A DNA stretch of 64,000 bases from Pseudomonas koreensis. GTDB taxonomy: Bacteria > Pseudomonadota > Gammaproteobacteria > Pseudomonadales > Pseudomonadaceae. The stretch covers positions 248,001-312,000 of the forward strand of contig NZ_JAAQYM010000006.1 of NCBI RefSeq assembly GCF_012986595.1, read 5' to 3'. Shown one piece after another: positions 26,758-34,603 of the stretch. The notes under the pieces were generated by a model. The model did no database searches and was not told the DNA's origin. It saw only the letters and a program-made list of their open reading frames with translations. The position numbers were made by a program, and so were the translations under genes. The stretch's first letter is position 1. The number at the start of each line of letters is the position of its first letter.

Positions 26758-27902
26758 AGGCGGTTTTCCATGATTTGTGCGATGGCACCGACCACGCGAT
26801 CAAGGTCTTGATCGGTCATGTCGGGGAACAGCGGAATCGAGCACAGCCGCGCCGAGTTCCATTCGGTGTTGGGCAGATACAGGTCGGGGTCACGCTGGCG
26901 ATACCAGGTGTGCAGGTGGGTGGCGATGAAATGGATACCGGTGCCGATGCCCTGATCCTGCAACGCCTTCATGAACGCTTCGCGGTCCATGCCGCAGCGT
27001 TCGCTGTCGATGCGCAGGATGAACAGGTGCCAGGCGTGTTGCTGGGCGTAGGCGGGCAGGGCCAGTGGTTGCACCGGCAGGCCTTCGAACTTTTGCAGGT
27101 AGGCGGTGGCCAGTTCGGTGCGACGGGCGTTGATTTCGTCCAGGCGCTGCAACTGCACCAAGGCAATCGCGGCGTTGATATCGGCCAGGTTGTACTTGAA
27201 ACCCGGCTCCATCACTTGCGCCTGAGGCTTGCGGCCGCCGGTCAGGCGATCATAGGCATCGACGCCCAGGCCGTGGAATTTGAGCATGCGCACGCGGCTG
27301 GCGAGGGCTTCGTCGTCGGTGACGAACATCGCGCCTTCGGCACAGGTCATGTTCTTGATCGCGTGGAAGGAAAAAATCGCCGTGCCTTGCGAACCGACGT
27401 GACGCCCCTTGTAGCGGGTGCCGGCGGCGTGGGCGGCGTCTTCGATGACCGCAATGCCGTGTTTGTCGGCCAAGGCATACAGCGGATCGAGATCGAACGC
27501 GGCACCGGCATAGTGCACCGGGATGATTGCCTTGGTCCGCGGAGTGATGGCCGCTTCGATACGCGCAGCGTCGGTCATCAGCGTGTCGCGGTCGACATCG
27601 ACGAACACCGGTTTGGCGCCCAGCAGGGAGATCATGTTGGCGGTCGAGACCCAGGTCTGCGACGGGGTGATGACTTCGTCGCCCGGGCCAATGCCGAGCG
27701 CGAGCAAGGTGATGTGCATCCCGCCGGTTGCCGAAGACAAGGCCACCGCATGTTTGCAACCGACATACCGCGCAAACTGCTCTTCGAGTGCCTGGTTTTT
27801 CGGCCCCGTCGTGATCCAGCCCGAACGCAACACCTGCTCGACGGCGGCAATTTCCTCATCGCCAATACTTGGGCGGGAGAAGGGGAGAAACGCCTGACTC
27901 AT
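26754..27902 (-). CDS. arnB: UDP-4-amino-4-deoxy-L-arabinose aminotransferase ArnB
   Basis: A 382-residue DegT/DnrJ/EryC1-family PLP aminotransferase. PLP lysine is Lys183 in FSFHAIKNMTCAEG; VIEDAAHAAGT near 152 holds the cofactor-binding aspartate. It converts UDP-Ara4O to UDP-Ara4N with glutamate. The ATG at 27902 with GAGG five bases upstream is chosen over a GTG six bases earlier. It is the first gene of an eight- or nine-gene operon running left, so the arn promoter should lie in 27903-28292. Confidence 0.95.
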   Translation of the reverse strand: MSQAFLPFSRPSIGDEEIAAVEQVLRSGWITTGPKNQALEEQFARYVGCKHAVALSSATGGMHITLLALGIGPGDEVITPSQTWVSTANMISLLGAKPVFVDVDRDTLMTDAARIEAAITPRTKAIIPVHYAGAAFDLDPLYALADKHGIAVIEDAAHAAGTRYKGRHVGSQGTAIFSFHAIKNMTCAEGAMFVTDDEALASRVRMLKFHGLGVDAYDRLTGGRKPQAQVMEPGFKYNLADINAAIALVQLQRLDEINARRTELATAYLQKFEGLPVQPLALPAYAQQHAWHLFILRIDSERCGMDREAFMKALQDQGIGTGIHFIATHLHTWYRQRDPDLYLPNTEWNSARLCSIPLFPDMTDQDLDRVVGAIAQIMENRL

Positions 27903-28292
27903 GGGCACCTCATTGCAAAAAAAATAAAGGTTGGACTAACGATCCGTTGGATCCAACTTCAGCGTAGACACAGAAAAGCGCTCCTGCATCAATGACTTGG
28001 CAAAAAAAGCATGACGTCGGGGATAGATTGACTTTTCACGATTTGCCCGGCAGGTTGGGGCATAGCCACTACCGAACCTATGGGAATTAAGGTTATGCCG
28101 GTTTTTGTGAAAGGAACATGAAAAACCGGTGGGCGAATCGTTTATCTGTCACTTATACAGCCGCTGTTCAGGCTTCTGCCGTCCATCGTGGTTTTTAGTC
28201 AGCCGGTACAGCCCAAGTACCTTCTTTACTTCAAGTACATTGCATTTGTTAGTTGTTGTAGTGCTGTACATTTTTTACTCAAGGTTTAACGT
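27903..28292. promoter_or_regulatory. AT-rich divergent regulatory region, arnB / recombinase
   Basis: This 390-base gap lacks a credible gene. It holds a perfect 12-base palindrome GTTGGATCCAAC (about 27947-27958) and a strong inverted repeat, CCGGTTTTT at 28098-28106 with AAAAACCGG at 28121-28129. It also has four GTAC-containing sites between about 28204 and 28270, and two TTTACT(T)CAAG direct repeats near 28225 and 28274. A lone CTTAAT half site on the minus strand (28085-28090) resembles half a PmrA box, but no second half is spaced correctly. Confidence 0.6.
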
Positions 28293-29231
28293 TTGATTGA
28301 TTTAGTTGCTGCAACCCCCGTCGCTCCAAAAACCAACCCGATGAGCCTCTACCTCGCGCGTTTGGCGCCTTCCAGCCAACTCACCATGCGCTACGTGCTG
28401 CAAGATGCAGCCGATCGCCTGGGGTTTGAAGACATGAATGTCGAAGAGATTCCCTGGCACGCCTTGCAACCGGAAGATGTTGTAGCGCTGGTCGCGGCAT
28501 TGCGTGAAGACAACTACGCACCGAACACTTCTTCGCTGTATGTCAATGCGGTGCGCGGGGTCATGAATGAGGCCTGGCGCATGAGCCTGATCAGCCAGGA
28601 ACATCTGTTGAAGATGCGCTCGGTCAAGGGCATCGCCGGCACGCGGCTGTCCCAGGGGCGCAATCTCAAGCGCACGCTGATTCACGAATTGATGGAAGTC
28701 TGCGCCGCCGACCCACGTCCGCAGGGCCTGCGCGACGCCGCAATCATTGCGTTGCTGTACGGCACGGGCATGCGCAAGTCGGAATCGGTGGACCTGGATC
28801 TGAATCAGGTCGATTTTCAGGAGCGCAGCCTGTGCGTCACCGCCAAAGGCAACAAGCAGTTGATCAAGTACGCGCCGGCATGGGCGTTCAGCAAGCTCGA
28901 TGCGTGGCTGGAATTGCGCCGTTCCCAGCTCAAGGAAGGCGAGGACGACGATGCGTTCCTGTTCAACCGCATTCGCCGTGGCAGCCACATAACCCGCGAG
29001 CGCATCACCAAGCATGCGATCTACTACATCGCTCGCCAGCGCGGCACGCAGGTCGGGGTGAAGATCATGCCCCACGATTTCCGTCGCTCGTTCATCACTC
29101 GGGTGATCGAGGAGCACGACCTGTCGATTGCGCAGAAACTGGCGCATCACAGCAACATCCAGACCACCGCCAACTACGATGTGCGTGATGACAACGAGCG
29201 GCGGCGGGCGGTGGACCGCTTCGACCTGTGA
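28293..29231 (+). CDS. Tyrosine recombinase / phage-type integrase (orphan)
   Basis: A 312-residue tyrosine recombinase with an N-terminal SAM-like core-binding domain (about 15-110) and a catalytic domain with the whole active-site set: Arg161 in GTGMRKSE, Lys185, His261/Arg264 in HDFRR, His286 and nucleophile Tyr295. The start is TTG at 28293 with AAGG about eight bases upstream; ATG at 28341 would shorten it by 16 residues. No attachment-site tRNA, excisionase or phage genes are next to it. Its stop abuts the stop of the convergent ferric transporter ATPase gene. Confidence 0.9.
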   Translation: MIDLVAATPVAPKTNPMSLYLARLAPSSQLTMRYVLQDAADRLGFEDMNVEEIPWHALQPEDVVALVAALREDNYAPNTSSLYVNAVRGVMNEAWRMSLISQEHLLKMRSVKGIAGTRLSQGRNLKRTLIHELMEVCAADPRPQGLRDAAIIALLYGTGMRKSESVDLDLNQVDFQERSLCVTAKGNKQLIKYAPAWAFSKLDAWLELRRSQLKEGEDDDAFLFNRIRRGSHITRERITKHAIYYIARQRGTQVGVKIMPHDFRRSFITRVIEEHDLSIAQKLAHHSNIQTTANYDVRDDNERRRAVDRFDL

Positions 29232-30290
29232 TCAGCTCAGGCCGAACACATGCGCTGCGCCAAGGACCGACAGTTGCACCGCGCTGCCGGCGGGCGGCGC
29301 GTGCATGCCGGTGCTGCGCACCAGGATCGAACGGGCCGCATTCTGAGTAGCGGATGAGCTCAGCTCGACCGTCAAGGTGCAGGTGTTGCCGGCGAAATCA
29401 CGGTCGGTGACCTGCGCATGGCAGCCTTGGCTGTCAGACGCCACTTCGACGATCTGCAATTGCTCGGGGCGCAGCATGATCTGCGCGGCGCCGCTGAAGC
29501 CGTTGCTGTTCACCGCCACCTGACCCAGATCGCAATGCGCCCAACCCGCCTCGATCCGCGCGGGCAGCACCACGGCTTCGCCGAGAAAGTGCGCGGTCTG
29601 TTCATCGTCTGGATAGCGGTAGAGGTCCATTGGATGCCCGGACTGCACCAGCCGTCCGCTGCGCATCACCGCCAATTGATCGGCAAACGACAAGGCTTCG
29701 CTCTGATCGTGGGTCACCAGAATCGTGGTGACGCCCGCGTCTTCGAGCAGGCGCGCGACCATTTTGCGCATGGCACTGCGCAAACCGGTGTCGAGGGCGG
29801 AAAACGGTTCGTCGAGCAGCATCAGCCGTGGTTGTTGCGCCAGTGCCCGGGCCAGGGATACGCGTTGCTGTTGGCCACCAGACAATTCGTGCGGCCAACG
29901 GTTAGCCATGTTGGCGTCGAGCGCGACGCTGTCCATCAATTGCAGAATGCGTTGATGGCGCGCCGCGCCGGTCAGAGCCAGGCCGAAACCGATGTTGGCT
30001 GCCACGGTCATGTGCGGGAACAACGCGCCGTCCTGCGGGACGTAGCCGATCTGCCGTTGATAGGCCGGCACCGCGTGGCTGCGGTCGACCAGTGTCTGGC
30101 CGTTGAGGGTGAGGCTGCCGGTATCGGGAAACTCAAACCCGGCGATCATCCGCAACAGCGTGGTCTTGCCGGAGCCGGAGGGGCCGACGATCACCGTGCG
30201 GCTGCCGGTCGGCACGTTGAGGCTGACGTCGTCGAGCGCCTTTTGCGCACCGAAGGTTTTACTGAGATTGAGCAGTTCGAGAGCGTTCAT
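29232..30290 (-). CDS. fbpC: Ferric iron ABC transporter, ATP-binding protein
   Basis: A 352-residue ABC ATPase with Walker A GPSGSGKTT, signature LSGGQQQR, Walker B LMLLDEP, and a C-terminal extension of about 110 residues with the TOBE-like regulatory region found in FbpC/PotA-type importers. It follows its permease gene with a four-base overlap. The family covers iron(III), spermidine and sulphate importers; the binding protein's iron ligands make iron the best reading. Confidence 0.87.
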   Translation of the reverse strand: MNALELLNLSKTFGAQKALDDVSLNVPTGSRTVIVGPSGSGKTTLLRMIAGFEFPDTGSLTLNGQTLVDRSHAVPAYQRQIGYVPQDGALFPHMTVAANIGFGLALTGAARHQRILQLMDSVALDANMANRWPHELSGGQQQRVSLARALAQQPRLMLLDEPFSALDTGLRSAMRKMVARLLEDAGVTTILVTHDQSEALSFADQLAVMRSGRLVQSGHPMDLYRYPDDEQTAHFLGEAVVLPARIEAGWAHCDLGQVAVNSNGFSGAAQIMLRPEQLQIVEVASDSQGCHAQVTDRDFAGNTCTLTVELSSSATQNAARSILVRSTGMHAPPAGSAVQLSVLGAAHVFGLS

Positions 30291-31882
30291 CGGCCAGCGG
30301 TACGCCTGGATTGGTGATAGAGAATGGCCGTCAGCGGCAGTGAAAGCAGGATCATCAGCAGTGCGTACGGCGCCGCAGCGGCGTAATCGATTTCGCTGGT
30401 CATCGCCCAGAAACCGGTGGCGAGGGTGCGTGTGCCGTTGGGCGCGAGCAGCAGGGTCGCCGTCAACTCATTGGTGATCGCCAGAAACACCAGCGCTGCA
30501 CCGGCAGCAGCACCCGGTGCCGCCAACCGTACGGTGATCAGCCACAATGCGCGCAACGGCGAGCGGCCAAGGCTTTGCGCGATGTTTTCCAGCTCGACCG
30601 GCGCCTGAGCGAACCCGGCGCGCAGGCTGACCAGCGCGCGCGGCAGGAACATCAGCAGATAGGCCAGCAGCACGGTGATGGTGGTCTGATAGATCGGCCG
30701 GGCGAAATGGATGGTCACGGTCACCAGTGCCAACGCAACGACAATGCCGGGCAGGGAACTGGTGATGTAATTGCAGCCTTCCAGCAAACGCTGAAGCTTG
30801 CCGGGGGCGCGGATCGACAGCCAGGCGATGGGAATCGCCGCGACGCTGGTCAACAACGCGCCGGCCACGCCATACGACAACGTCTGCAGCAGGGCCGGCA
30901 TTAACTCGTCGCCTTGCCAGACTTGCACACCACCGGCCACCAGCCAGCGGCCGAGTGTCAGCAACGGCACACCGAGTGCCAGCAGGCAGGTTGTGGCTTG
31001 CAGCAGTAACGCCAAAGTTGTCGCGCCGCGCCCCAGTTGCACGCTGCGCTGATCCCGGGCGCTGCCGGAGCCGACTCGGGCATAACGCGCCTGACCACGG
31101 GCGGCAGACTCGGCCGTGAGCATCGCCAGACAGCACAGCGCCAGGACTCCGGCGAGCATGTTGGCGGCCGGGCCGTTGAAGGTTGATTTGAACTGATCGA
31201 AGATCGCCGTGGTGAAGGTGTCGAAACGGATCATCGCGTACAAACCGTACTCGGCCAGCAGGTGCAGGCCGACCAGCAAAGCGCCCCCGCAGATCGCCAG
31301 CCGCAGCTGCGGCACCACCACCCGAAAGAAAACCGCCCATGGCTTGAGGCCCAGCGACTCGGCGACGTCTTCAATCGCCGGATCAAGACGACGCAAAGTC
31401 GCGGCAATCGGCAAATACAAAAAAGGGAAATACGCGATCACCGACACCAGCACACCGGCCGGCAGACCGTGGATCGACGGAATCAGGCTGACCCACGCAT
31501 AACTGTGAACGAACGCCGGCACGGCCAGCGGTGCGACTGCCAGCACTGACCACAAACGTCGGCCGGGCAGGTTGCTGCGCTCGGTCAGCCAGGCCAGTGT
31601 TGTTCCGAGCACGATGCACAAGGGCAGGGTGATCAGCACCAGCAGTACCGTGTTGATCAGCAATTCGCCGACCCGTGGGCGGAATATCATGGCTTCGATG
31701 GTTGCCCAACCGGTGTACCACGACACGCCGATCACGAACGCAATCGGCAGCAGTGATAGCAATGACACCAGCACCGCCGAGGTCACCACCCACGAGCCGC
31801 CGCGCCCGCCAAGCCTGCGGGCAGGGTGGAGAAGGCTGGCGGGGGCCGTCGCAACGGCCGGTGCAGGCAAGGTTTCGGGCAT
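30287..31882 (-). CDS. fbpB: Ferric iron ABC transporter, double-domain permease
   Basis: A permease of about 531 residues with two repeated inner-membrane permease domains, each with an EAA-type coupling loop (EDVAESLGLKPWAVFF in the first, ELENIAQSLGRSPLRAL in the second). This fused layout is typical of FbpB/HitB iron(III) permeases. ATG 31882 is preceded directly by an in-frame GTG; either may start. It begins three bases after the binding-protein stop codon. Confidence 0.88.
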   Translation of the reverse strand: MPETLPAPAVATAPASLLHPARRLGGRGGSWVVTSAVLVSLLSLLPIAFVIGVSWYTGWATIEAMIFRPRVGELLINTVLLVLITLPLCIVLGTTLAWLTERSNLPGRRLWSVLAVAPLAVPAFVHSYAWVSLIPSIHGLPAGVLVSVIAYFPFLYLPIAATLRRLDPAIEDVAESLGLKPWAVFFRVVVPQLRLAICGGALLVGLHLLAEYGLYAMIRFDTFTTAIFDQFKSTFNGPAANMLAGVLALCCLAMLTAESAARGQARYARVGSGSARDQRSVQLGRGATTLALLLQATTCLLALGVPLLTLGRWLVAGGVQVWQGDELMPALLQTLSYGVAGALLTSVAAIPIAWLSIRAPGKLQRLLEGCNYITSSLPGIVVALALVTVTIHFARPIYQTTITVLLAYLLMFLPRALVSLRAGFAQAPVELENIAQSLGRSPLRALWLITVRLAAPGAAAGAALVFLAITNELTATLLLAPNGTRTLATGFWAMTSEIDYAAAAPYALLMILLSLPLTAILYHQSRRTAGR

Positions 31883-31885
31883 CAC

Positions 31886-32899
31886 TTAGAGCAATCCGGC
31901 CTGGGTCATCAGCTCGACGGCTTTTTTGCTGTCGAGGGTCGACGCGTCGACTTTCGGCGCATCGAGGGTTTTCAGCGGGGTCAGCTTCGGGTTGGACGGC
32001 GCGTCTTTGCCCACGGCGTATTCGAAAGAGGTGCCGGTTTCCAGAACTTCCTGACCTTCCTTGCTGGTGATGTATTTGACGAACTTCTGCGCGTCCTCAA
32101 GGTGTTTGCTCGAGGCCAGCACGCCGGCGCCGGAAGTGCTGACGAACGCGCCCGGATCCTGATGTTTGAAGTAGTGCAGGCGGGTGTTGTTGCTGTTCTC
32201 GCCGGTCTTGGACTGATCGACGAAGCTGTAATAGTGATAGATCACACCGCTGTCGATCTGCCCGGCGTTCACCGCTTTGAGCACCGCACTGTTGCCGCGA
32301 TAGATCGTCGCGTTGGTCTTCATGCCCTTGAGCCATTCCAGCGTGGCGGCTTCGCCTTTCTGTTGCAGGACGGCGGCGACGATGGCCTGGAAGTCGGCAC
32401 CGGCCGGGGAGGCGGCCCAACGCCCTTTCCAGGCTGGGGTGGCGAGGTCGAGCAGGGATTTGGGCAAGTCCTTTTCCGTCAGCTTGCTCGGGTTGTAGAC
32501 GAACACGGTGGAACGGGCGGCGATGCCGACCCAATTGCCGTGCGCCGGACGGTAGGCGGAATCGACTTGTTCGAGAGTCGCGGGCGCCAACGGGGCAAAC
32601 AGTTTGGCATTGTCCACCAGCACCATCGCCGGGGAGTTTTCGGTGAGGAAGACGTCCGCCGGCGAGGCGGCGCCTTCCTGCACGAGCTGGTTGCCCATTT
32701 CGGTGTCATCGCCGTTGCGAATGGTCACCGGGATCCCGGTTTCTTCAGTAAACCCGGCCACCCAGGCCTTGGTCAGTGTTTCGTGCTGCGCGTTGTAAAC
32801 CACCAGACCCACCGAGTCGGCGGCCACCGCGTGCCCGGTGCCGAGCAACGCGGTGACCAGCAATGCGCGCTTGAAGAAGGAGGGAAGGCGTGGATTCAT
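31886..32899 (-). CDS. fbpA: Ferric iron ABC transporter, periplasmic binding protein
   Basis: A 337-residue periplasmic protein with a signal peptide (cleavage likely after AVAA near residue 27). Iron-ligand positions of the FbpA/HitA class are visible: His39 in VYNAQHE, Glu87 in FLTENSP and the paired Tyr223/Tyr224 in IYHYYSF. It would capture ferric ion after release from carriers. It is the first gene of the fbpABC operon; no clear Fur box was recognised in the 186 bases upstream. Confidence 0.9.
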   Translation of the reverse strand: MNPRLPSFFKRALLVTALLGTGHAVAADSVGLVVYNAQHETLTKAWVAGFTEETGIPVTIRNGDDTEMGNQLVQEGAASPADVFLTENSPAMVLVDNAKLFAPLAPATLEQVDSAYRPAHGNWVGIAARSTVFVYNPSKLTEKDLPKSLLDLATPAWKGRWAASPAGADFQAIVAAVLQQKGEAATLEWLKGMKTNATIYRGNSAVLKAVNAGQIDSGVIYHYYSFVDQSKTGENSNNTRLHYFKHQDPGAFVSTSGAGVLASSKHLEDAQKFVKYITSKEGQEVLETGTSFEYAVGKDAPSNPKLTPLKTLDAPKVDASTLDSKKAVELMTQAGLL

Positions 32900-33085
32900 T
32901 CGGGCAGCTCCTGTTTTTAGACGTTATGAGCAAATCCTCGCAGGAAACAATGCGAACGATTTGCAAGTATCAAGTCGCGGCAATGTAGGGTGGCAAATGA
33001 GAAAAAAACGTCAAAGAAGCCGTTAATACTTGTCATTGCCATTCAAATTTACCGCGACTCTCTACTTTTGTCTTAACGTCGTTGC
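32900..33085. promoter_or_regulatory. Upstream region of the ferric transporter operon
   Basis: This AT-richer gap between fbpA and the end of the glycosyltransferase gene must contain the fbpABC promoter. Segments around 33030-33055 are rich in ATT/CATT repeats, but they match the Fur consensus poorly and are not called as an operator. Confidence 0.35.
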
Positions 33086-34603
33086 TCAGGAGTGGGGGAT
33101 GTAGGCCACGCTTTGGTCTTCACGCCCGTGGAATAGCTGTTCGCCACGGGTGGGCGTGGTGGTGATGACCTGATGATCGGTCTTGAGGCCATCCAGTGGC
33201 ACGGCATCACCGGAACGGTATTGCGCCACGAAAATCGTGCGTTGCGCATCCCAGTGTTGCCTGCTGGTGCGTTCCAGCCAGGCGATCAGCGTCGCCGTGT
33301 CGCCATTGTGCGGGAAGTCCTGGATCGTTTCCGGCACGTAGTAGAACGGTGCACCACCGGTTTGCAGGTACATCGGCACTTTGTTGTCGACCTCGATCAT
33401 GACCATGCGCCATTGATCCAACGGTGCCTGCTGACGGGCCTGTTCGCGAACCTGCTCGCCGAAGCGGATAACACCGCCGCCGCTGTTGGTCCACGGGTAG
33501 AGCACACCCAATATCGCGGCAAGCAACACAGTGGTGACAGCGAAGCCGATCTTCAGCCCACGGCCTGTGCTGTTGCGGGCGGCCAGACGCCGGGTTACCC
33601 ACCAGGCACCCAGCAACTGCGCGAAGGGCACCAGCGGCAGGACGTAATAGCTGCGGCGACTGCCACTGGCGGTGAAGAACAGCATCAGCAACGCGAGCCC
33701 TTGAATCAGCCAGCGGGTATCCGGTTCGATGTGCTTCCAGTTGCGCGCGGCCACCCACAAGGCGATCAACCAGCACGGTGCCCAAGGCAGGGTGTAGACC
33801 GGCAGGTAGATCAGGTAGGTGTAGATCGGCCCGAACTGATCGAACGGCTGGAAAAACCGCACGACGTTCTCGCGCAGCACCAGGCCGAGGCCGCTTTGTT
33901 CGTAGTTGGGCGCGCCGTAGAAGTGCGAGAGCACGAACGGCGTCATGTAAAACGCCCCGGCAACCAACAGTGCAGCGAACAGTCGCAGGTTCAGGTGGCG
34001 TTTCCAGCGGTGCTCGCTGAGCAGGTGCGGCAACAGCACCAGCCCCGGCAGGACGAAACCGATCAGGCCTTTGAACAGCGATGTCAGCGACAGCAAGCCG
34101 AAGAACACCACGTAGCGCCGGAACCGAGTGTCATCCGGGCCGCGCCAGTACCACCAGACGGCCGCCAGCACACCGCAAACGGTGAGGATGTCGGCGGTGG
34201 CGACTCGCGCCCAGAACACGAAGTAGAACGTGGTCGCCAACATCCAGCCGGCGATCAACCCGGTGCCTTTGCGAAACAGTTGCTCGCCGATCAGGTACAC
34301 CAGCCACACGCTGAACCACGCGGAAATGACTGAAGACAGGCGCAACGACCAATGCCCCAGTCCGCCGGTGAACCAAGAGGTGGCGGTGATCAGCCAGTAC
34401 GACAGCAGCGGCTTGTCGTAGTAAGGACTGCCCTTGAGGTACGGGTCGAAATAGTCCCCGCTTTGCAGCATCTGCAACGCGATGTTGGCCCAACGGGTCT
34501 CCGGCCCCCACAGCTCACGACTGCCCAGGCCGAGCAGTAAAAGCAGGGCAGTCGCTGCCAGCAGAAGCAGCAACTGCCTCCGTTCAGTCCTGGTCTGGGT
34601 CAT
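33086..34603 (-). CDS. ArnT/PMT-family membrane glycosyltransferase
   Basis: A 505-residue GT-C enzyme with about eleven membrane segments and the acidic catalytic loop LWGPETRWANIALQML near residue 31, corresponding to the DETR loop of ArnT. The motif SPYYDKPLLSYWL follows. The family transfers sugars from polyprenyl-phosphate carriers in the periplasm; donor and acceptor are unknown. It overlaps the arnT paralogue upstream by four bases, so both are made together. Confidence 0.85.
   Translation of the reverse strand: MTQTRTERRQLLLLLAATALLLLLGLGSRELWGPETRWANIALQMLQSGDYFDPYLKGSPYYDKPLLSYWLITATSWFTGGLGHWSLRLSSVISAWFSVWLVYLIGEQLFRKGTGLIAGWMLATTFYFVFWARVATADILTVCGVLAAVWWYWRGPDDTRFRRYVVFFGLLSLTSLFKGLIGFVLPGLVLLPHLLSEHRWKRHLNLRLFAALLVAGAFYMTPFVLSHFYGAPNYEQSGLGLVLRENVVRFFQPFDQFGPIYTYLIYLPVYTLPWAPCWLIALWVAARNWKHIEPDTRWLIQGLALLMLFFTASGSRRSYYVLPLVPFAQLLGAWWVTRRLAARNSTGRGLKIGFAVTTVLLAAILGVLYPWTNSGGGVIRFGEQVREQARQQAPLDQWRMVMIEVDNKVPMYLQTGGAPFYYVPETIQDFPHNGDTATLIAWLERTSRQHWDAQRTIFVAQYRSGDAVPLDGLKTDHQVITTTPTRGEQLFHGREDQSVAYIPHS

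Noticed and set aside
28085..28155. PmrA or PhoP box upstream of arnB
   Set aside because: Only single half-sites (CTTAAT on minus, GTTTA on plus) were found and no second half at the required spacing and orientation.
28293..29231. Prophage or integrative element marked by the integrase
   Set aside because: Flanking genes are the ordinary arn operon and a ferric transporter; no tRNA, direct-repeat att pair, excisionase or phage structural gene was seen.
33020..33060. Fur box upstream of fbpA
   Set aside because: ATT-rich hexamers are present, but the match to GATAATGATAATCATTATC is poor when aligned base by base.
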